5,772 bases of DNA, from contig FR901019.1 in the NCBI GenBank assembly GCA_000437555.1, positions 21,072 to 26,843 of the forward strand, in the 5' to 3' direction. This DNA is from Acidaminococcus sp. CAG:917 (GTDB lineage: Bacteria; Bacillota; Clostridia; Christensenellales; CAG-917). Made by a program: the position numbers and the translations under genes. The notes beneath the pieces were generated by a model. That model searched no databases and was not told the origin of the DNA. It saw nothing but the letters and a program-made list of their open reading frames with translations. This document shows positions 1 through 3,286 of this stretch, in pieces (the first letter of the stretch is position 1; every line of letters begins with the position of its first letter).

Positions 1-332
1 TCACCGGAAACTCGACAAACCCGACTCGTTTCCAACACCCCGTCGCAGGCACCTATAAGAAACAGTGCGTAGACAAGGGCAAGAAATACTTCTCCGTCGC
101 ATCGGGCGGTGGCACGGGCAGAACGCTTCACCCCGATAATATGGCGGCAGGTCCTGCTTCATACGGACTTACCGACACCATGGGCAGAATGCACTCCGAC
201 GCACAGTTTGCAGGCAGCTCGTCCGTTCCCGCTCACGTCGAGATGATGGGACTTATCGGTATGGGCAACAATCCTATGGTCGGCGCTTCGGTTGCTTGCG
301 CAGTTGCCGTTCAGGAGGCTCTCACAAAATAA
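1..332 (+). CDS. GGGtGRT family protein, C-terminal part (5' end outside window)
   Basis: The frame is open from base 3 to the TAA at 330-332, giving the last 109 residues. Visible residues 35-41 read GGGTGRT followed by LHPDNM, the signature that gives the GGGtGRT family its name. The family is a conserved bacterial protein of roughly 330 residues with no firmly established biochemical role, so about two thirds of this copy lies to the left of the window. The rest of the tail is rich in Gly, Ala and Met (HVEMMGLIGMGNNPMVGASV) and ends in QEALTK. No membrane segment or signal is visible. An internal ATG at 141 is not the start, because the conserved motif lies upstream of it in the same frame. 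The gene ends about 185 bases before a strong hairpin terminator and appears functionally separate from the surface-protein genes. Family assignment is from recognition of the motif; function is unknown. Confidence 0.85.
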   Translation, partial: TGNSTNPTRFQHPVAGTYKKQCVDKGKKYFSVASGGGTGRTLHPDNMAAGPASYGLTDTMGRMHSDAQFAGSSSVPAHVEMMGLIGMGNNPMVGASVACAVAVQEALTK

Positions 333-357
333 CAAAGCCGTTGCCAAAAGGTATGGC

Positions 358-505
358 AAATTTAAACGGTTAAAAAATGTGATTTAAATTTATAGCAAAA
401 ACGCAAACCGTTTTTGAAATTTAAATCCGTAAAGGTAAATCGATTATCGAAAATTTAAATGTATAAAAGATAAACCGTTACTAAAAACTTAAACCGTTTA
501 AATTT
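358..505. repeat. AT-rich gap with 14-bp perfect inverted repeat
   Basis: Arms AAATTTAAACGGTT (358-371) and AACCGTTTAAATTT (492-505) are exact reverse complements, 120 bases apart. Between them the words ATTTAAA and AAACCGTT recur several times (around 382-389, 405-412, 417-425, 456-462 and 474-480). A smaller hairpin, CAAAAACG (396-403) with CGTTTTTG (409-416), sits inside. No open frame worth calling is present. It could be a decayed mobile-element footprint, a structured 3' UTR, or simply compositional drift in AT-rich DNA. Confidence 0.5.
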
Positions 506-516
506 AATCTTAAAAC

Positions 517-545
517 AAAAAGACTGACCTTCGTCAGTCTTTTTT
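517..545. terminator. Bidirectional intrinsic terminator
   Basis: The 8-bp stem AGACTGAC (521-528) pairs with GTCAGTCT (533-540) around a CTTC loop. It is flanked by AAAA at 517-520 and a T run through 545. Because the A run and T run mirror each other, the hairpin should terminate transcription both from the GGGtGRT gene (plus strand) and from the XRE gene (minus strand), which converge on it. This is a standard rho-independent form. Confidence 0.88.
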
Positions 546-608
546 GTATTCCAAAAAATTGCCATACATTTAAAAGCATATATTTTTAAAAAAATTTTGA
601 ATTTCATT

Positions 609-627
609 AAAAATGCCGTGCTCGGCA
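609..627 (-). terminator. Candidate short terminator behind the XRE gene
   Basis: Read on the minus strand, TGCCG, loop AGCA and CGGCA form a 5-bp GC-rich hairpin followed directly by TTTTT (plus-strand 609-613). It lies 23 bases past the stop of the XRE regulator. The stem is short, so the hairpin at 517-545 may be the main stop and this one auxiliary. Confidence 0.5.
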
Positions 628-649
628 GACTATGCCGTAATATGAAAGG

Positions 650-859
650 TTACTCGTCGGAAAGCCCCAAAATGTAGTCCGCCGAAACGTCAAGTTCTTT
701 GCACAGCCTTGCAAACGTATCGAGTTTGGGCAGTTTTTTCGTGGTGACGTATTGCGTCACCATTTCGGGAGATATTCCCACACGCTTTGCAATTTCCACC
801 GTAGTCAAACCGCTGTTTTTTATCTCCTCTTTAAGCCTCGTTTTAATCGTTTCAATCAT
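650..859 (-). CDS. XRE (Cro/CI) family small transcriptional regulator
   Basis: This is a 69-residue protein made almost entirely of one Cro/CI helix-turn-helix domain. The recognisable core is LTTVEIAKRVGISPEMVTQYVTT (about 18-40), with helix 2 at 20-26, the turn at G28-I29 and the recognition helix at about 30-39. The usual family tail follows: LPKLDTFARLCKEL, then LDVSADYILGLSDE. There is no extra sensor domain, so any signal must act through dimerisation, a partner protein or turnover. The start at 859 is the only reasonable in-frame ATG. It has no Shine-Dalgarno sequence, and a TATACT box lies just six bases upstream, which suggests a leaderless or weakly translated message. The gene is divergent from the zinc-ribbon/LRR gene at 968. 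Two operator-like repeats lie between them, so repression of itself and of that neighbour is the likely job (inference). Confidence 0.9.
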   Translation of the reverse strand: MIETIKTRLKEEIKNSGLTTVEIAKRVGISPEMVTQYVTTKKLPKLDTFARLCKELDVSADYILGLSDE

Positions 860-865
860 ATCATT

Positions 866-871
866 AGTATA
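866..871 (-). promoter_or_regulatory. Candidate -10 box for the XRE gene
   Basis: The minus strand reads TATACT, one mismatch from consensus. Its predicted start point falls at or beside the A of the ATG at 859, with no good -35 box in the expected place. An alternative minus-strand promoter is TTGGTA (940-945) and TATTAT (917-922) with a 17-bp spacer; this would give a leader of about 50 bases and overlap the plus-strand -10. Neither gives a Shine-Dalgarno site before the ATG. The choice between them is open. Confidence 0.4.
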
Positions 872-872
872 T

Positions 873-916
873 AACTAATAGTTAGTTTTAAGTTGACACT
901 AACCAATAGTTAGTTT
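873..916. promoter_or_regulatory. Paired operator-like repeats, probable XRE binding sites
   Basis: AACTAATAGTTAGTTT (873-888) and AACCAATAGTTAGTTT (901-916) match at 15 of 16 bases and lie 28 bp apart. Each contains an inverted repeat: ACTAA-TAG-TTAGT at 874-886, with ACCAA replacing ACTAA in the second copy at 902-914. An additional TTAGT lies at 864-868 and an additional ACTAA at 898-902. The right copy fills the spacer between the -35 and -10 of the plus-strand promoter, where a bound dimer would block RNA polymerase. The left copy lies just upstream of the regulator's candidate -10. This is the arrangement expected of an autoregulated Cro/CI repressor. Binding by the adjacent XRE protein is inferred. 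Confidence 0.72.
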
Positions 917-921
917 ATAAT
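893..921 (+). promoter_or_regulatory. Perfect consensus sigma-70/sigma-A promoter
   Basis: TTGACA at 893-898 and TATAAT at 916-921 are separated by exactly 17 bases, so both boxes match consensus at all positions. Transcription should start near 928, giving a leader of about 40 bases before the ATG at 968. A promoter this strong is normally held in check, and the operator copy at 901-916 lies inside its spacer. Confidence 0.9.
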
Positions 922-967
922 AAAAAATATGTAAATATATACCAAGTTATACAAAGGAGGAGAGTGT

Positions 968-2971
968 ATGTATAACTGTCCAAAGTGTGGCGGTGAGTTA
1001 ATTGAAGAAGAAGGTTTTCTCGTATGCAATACGTGCAATAGCAAATTTCGGGTGAAAAGTTATCCATTAAGCTCGTCTAATCAAAATAATGACGAGAATG
1101 CGGCTAACGGATCGGGGATAACCGACAGTTCGGCGGTCAATAATGATTTAACGCAATCGAAGACGTCATCGGATACGTCATCAGTCGACAAAAATGAAGC
1201 CGAAACTCAACAATCCATCGACGAGAATTGCGCCTCGGCAAACAATAAAACGGATACCGACGTCAATGTTTCAGCCAATCCGAGTTCGGGTGCAAGGGAC
1301 ACAATGTCCTATATGTACGAAAAAGATACTCTGATAGGAAACATTAAATATCTTATAGCTAAATCAAAGGCAAAAAAGGCGGCTGCCAACTCGGCGGGCG
1401 TTTATAATAACGGCGGATCGACAGCGACGGCGCAGGGCGGAAATATGTCGCCGAAAGAGTTCTGGAAAAAGTGGGGAACGAAAGTAATAATCCCCGCAAT
1501 TTTGTTTTTGATTTTAGGCATAACTTTATTGGTTTTGTTTTGCGGTTTGAGAGAAATATACGTTAACGTAGATAATCCCAACGAATATTACGTATTTACA
1601 CCAACATCTTTTGAGTATCACGACGTGGCGTTCGGTGAAGATTATTCCGTTGAAGGAAAATATTCAAAAAACGGTTCAACCTTGACTTTGAAATATACCG
1701 ATGAAGATTTCGGAGATATTTCAAGCAGTTTTTCGTTAAGTGCGTCTTCATTGAACGATTCATTTGTTTTAAAAGATTCTTTTGGAGATAAATCGGAATA
1801 TAAAAGAGTTTCTTTGACTTCATACATAATTCCTCAAAAAGTTAACGTTTATATCACCAACAGTTCGACAAGTGCGGACGGCAGCTACGATATAGAAATC
1901 GGGGGAAGGATACAAGAGCCTAAAACCACACCGACAAAAGACGGATATATTTTCATGGGTTGGTATACTTCAAAGGAAGGTTGGAAAAACGAAAAGGCCA
2001 CTCCTTTTGATTTCGGCGACCGCATTTGGGAAGATACCGACATTTACGCAAATTGGAAGTCCACGGCGGAATATACTCTTACGGGTAGTATGCTTCCCGA
2101 AGAGGGCGTCACATTTTTCGAGGGCGATAACCTTATGCGGATTTATCAAAACGCAGGCGGTATAAGCGAAAAAATAGGCAACGGCACCGTGGTGTTGGAA
2201 TTTAGAGACAAATACGGAAAAATTGTTACGGGCGCCGCTCCTCCTTCAAACGTGACGGTAAGGGTAAAAGAAGTCGTGATAGGAAATAACGTATCTGCAA
2301 TCCCTAACAATGCTTTTAAAGGGTGTGACTCTCTAATCTCTGTCACAATACCGGCCAGTGTAACGAGCATAGGAGAAGAAGCGTTCTCCGGTTGTGAGTC
2401 ACTTGAAACAATAACGGTAGATAGCGGCAACAGTGTTTATCACAGCGCAGGAAATTGCCTTATTGAGACGGCGACGAAAACACTTATTGCCGGTTGTAAA
2501 AACAGTGTTATCCCCGATGACGGCAGCGTAACGAGTATAGGAAATAGTGCGTTCTGTGACTGCGACTCGCTTACCTCTGTCACCATACCGGACAGCGTAA
2601 CGAGCATAGGCAGTTATGCGTTCTTTGGGTGCGACTCGCTTACCTCTGTCACAATAGGAGACAGCGTAACGAGCATAGGAATTTATGCGTTTAGTGGCTG
2701 CGACTCGCTAACTTCTGTCGCAATACCTGACAGCGTAACGAGCATAGGGTATGGTGCGTTCTTCGATTGCAGCTCGCTTACTTCTGTCACCATCCCGGAC
2801 AGCGTAACGAGCATAAGAGATGATGCGTTCGCTTATTGCGACTCGCTTACCTCTGTCACATTTGAAGGCACTATGGCGCAGTGGAATTCAATCAGCAAGG
2901 GTATCGGTTGGAATTATGATACGCCTTTCACCGAGGTGATTTGCTCGGACGGCACGGTGAGCGTGGGTTAA
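968..2971 (+). CDS. Membrane-anchored zinc-ribbon, InlB-repeat and BspA-like LRR protein
   Basis: This is a 667-residue protein. Residues 4-23 form a zinc ribbon: C4-P-K-C7 and C20-N-T-C23. Residues ~33-165 are a polar Ser/Asn/Thr/Asp-rich linker, becoming Lys/Ala/Gly-rich. Residues ~173-194 are a single strongly hydrophobic helix. With no signal peptide, the zinc ribbon should lie in the cytoplasm and the rest outside. Residues ~196-290 look beta-rich and lipocalin-like (weak call). Residues 312-363 match the InlB B-repeat (Listeria-Bacteroides repeat) pattern, with GYIFMGWYTS and a closing YANW. Residues ~433-640 are BspA/LRR_5-type repeats, the later ones of exactly 23 residues with SVTIPDSVTSIG cores. 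They include the SGNSVYHSAGNCLIET variant and finish with a capping segment, TFEGTMAQWNSISKG. The start is set by AAAGGAGG at 953-960, seven bases before the ATG. The gene is driven by the consensus promoter at 893-921 and probably repressed by the divergent XRE protein. The likely role is surface binding or adhesion; the ligand is unknown. Confidence 0.88.
   Translation: MYNCPKCGGELIEEEGFLVCNTCNSKFRVKSYPLSSSNQNNDENAANGSGITDSSAVNNDLTQSKTSSDTSSVDKNEAETQQSIDENCASANNKTDTDVNVSANPSSGARDTMSYMYEKDTLIGNIKYLIAKSKAKKAAANSAGVYNNGGSTATAQGGNMSPKEFWKKWGTKVIIPAILFLILGITLLVLFCGLREIYVNVDNPNEYYVFTPTSFEYHDVAFGEDYSVEGKYSKNGSTLTLKYTDEDFGDISSSFSLSASSLNDSFVLKDSFGDKSEYKRVSLTSYIIPQKVNVYITNSSTSADGSYDIEIGGRIQEPKTTPTKDGYIFMGWYTSKEGWKNEKATPFDFGDRIWEDTDIYANWKSTAEYTLTGSMLPEEGVTFFEGDNLMRIYQNAGGISEKIGNGTVVLEFRDKYGKIVTGAAPPSNVTVRVKEVVIGNNVSAIPNNAFKGCDSLISVTIPASVTSIGEEAFSGCESLETITVDSGNSVYHSAGNCLIETATKTLIAGCKNSVIPDDGSVTSIGNSAFCDCDSLTSVTIPDSVTSIGSYAFFGCDSLTSVTIGDSVTSIGIYAFSGCDSLTSVAIPDSVTSIGYGAFFDCSSLTSVTIPDSVTSIRDDAFAYCDSLTSVTFEGTMAQWNSISKGIGWNYDTPFTEVICSDGTVSVG
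2573..2860 (+). repeat. 69-bp LRR-coding tandem repeat in the zinc-ribbon gene
   Basis: Units begin at 2573, 2642, 2711, 2780 and 2849, an exact 69-bp period: four complete units and the start of a fifth. The most constant part encodes TSVTIPDSVTSIG with nearly the same codons each time. The variable part is the 9-10 bases just before the GCGTT(C/T) that encodes Ala-Phe, and the two codons before the Cys. Confidence 0.93.
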
Positions 2972-3286
2972 AGAATAATAAAATTTCTACGATATAAAAA
3001 ACGTATATTATGCAAGGCTAGTTTTGATACAAAATAATTTTTAAGATAAGCAAGTCAAAAGGCAACGCTATGAGAATATTGGTAGTAGTAAATTATAAAA
3101 ATTGCCTAAGTCAAAAATCAAAGCAAACAATTTCCCATGCGGGATAAAATCGGAGAGCCTAAGGCACGGTTTATGCCGTGCCTTAGGATATAAGGCTTTA
3201 GATAATTAAAATTAACGCTTAAAATTAAAAGCTAATATATACAATAAAAAAATGCTTGGCAATTTTTATATTCAAAGGAGGAGAAT
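2972..3286. other. Intergenic region between the two LRR genes
   Basis: No gene is called across these 315 bases. The first half is AT-rich with no convincing T-tailed hairpin just behind the upstream stop. A 25-codon open frame (3070-3147) is present but weak. The perfect hairpin at 3158-3187 is listed separately. Positions 3188-3270 are very AT-rich and could hold a promoter for the lipoprotein gene (TATATA at 3236-3241 with a poor TTAACG at 3212-3217), but no clear consensus is seen. Whether the two LRR genes are cotranscribed is therefore open. Confidence 0.6.
3158..3187. other. 12-bp perfect hairpin without T tract
   Basis: CCTAAGGCACGG (3158-3169) and CCGTGCCTTAGG (3176-3187) pair perfectly around the loop TTTATG. 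It lies ~186 bases behind the zinc-ribbon gene stop and ~100 bases before the lipoprotein start. No T run follows on either strand, so it is not a classical intrinsic terminator. It could stabilise the upstream mRNA's 3' end, act as a partial terminator or processing site, or be a protein-binding palindrome. Confidence 0.7.

Noticed and set aside
159..359. 66-codon minus-strand frame over the GGGtGRT tail
   Set aside because: It overlaps a recognisable family C-terminus on the other strand and has no motif of its own.
358..505. Insertion sequence or MITE bounded by the 14-bp inverted repeat
   Set aside because: No transposase fragment is present, and no flanking target-site duplication could be identified. 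It is kept only as an inverted repeat.
2146..2430. 94-codon minus-strand frame
   Set aside because: It is antisense to the InlB/LRR junction of the zinc-ribbon gene and shows no independent domain or ribosome binding site.
650..2971. XRE gene plus neighbour as a toxin-antitoxin pair
   Set aside because: The partner is a 667-residue surface LRR protein in divergent orientation with no toxin domain. Divergent layout with its own strong promoter fits repressor and target better.
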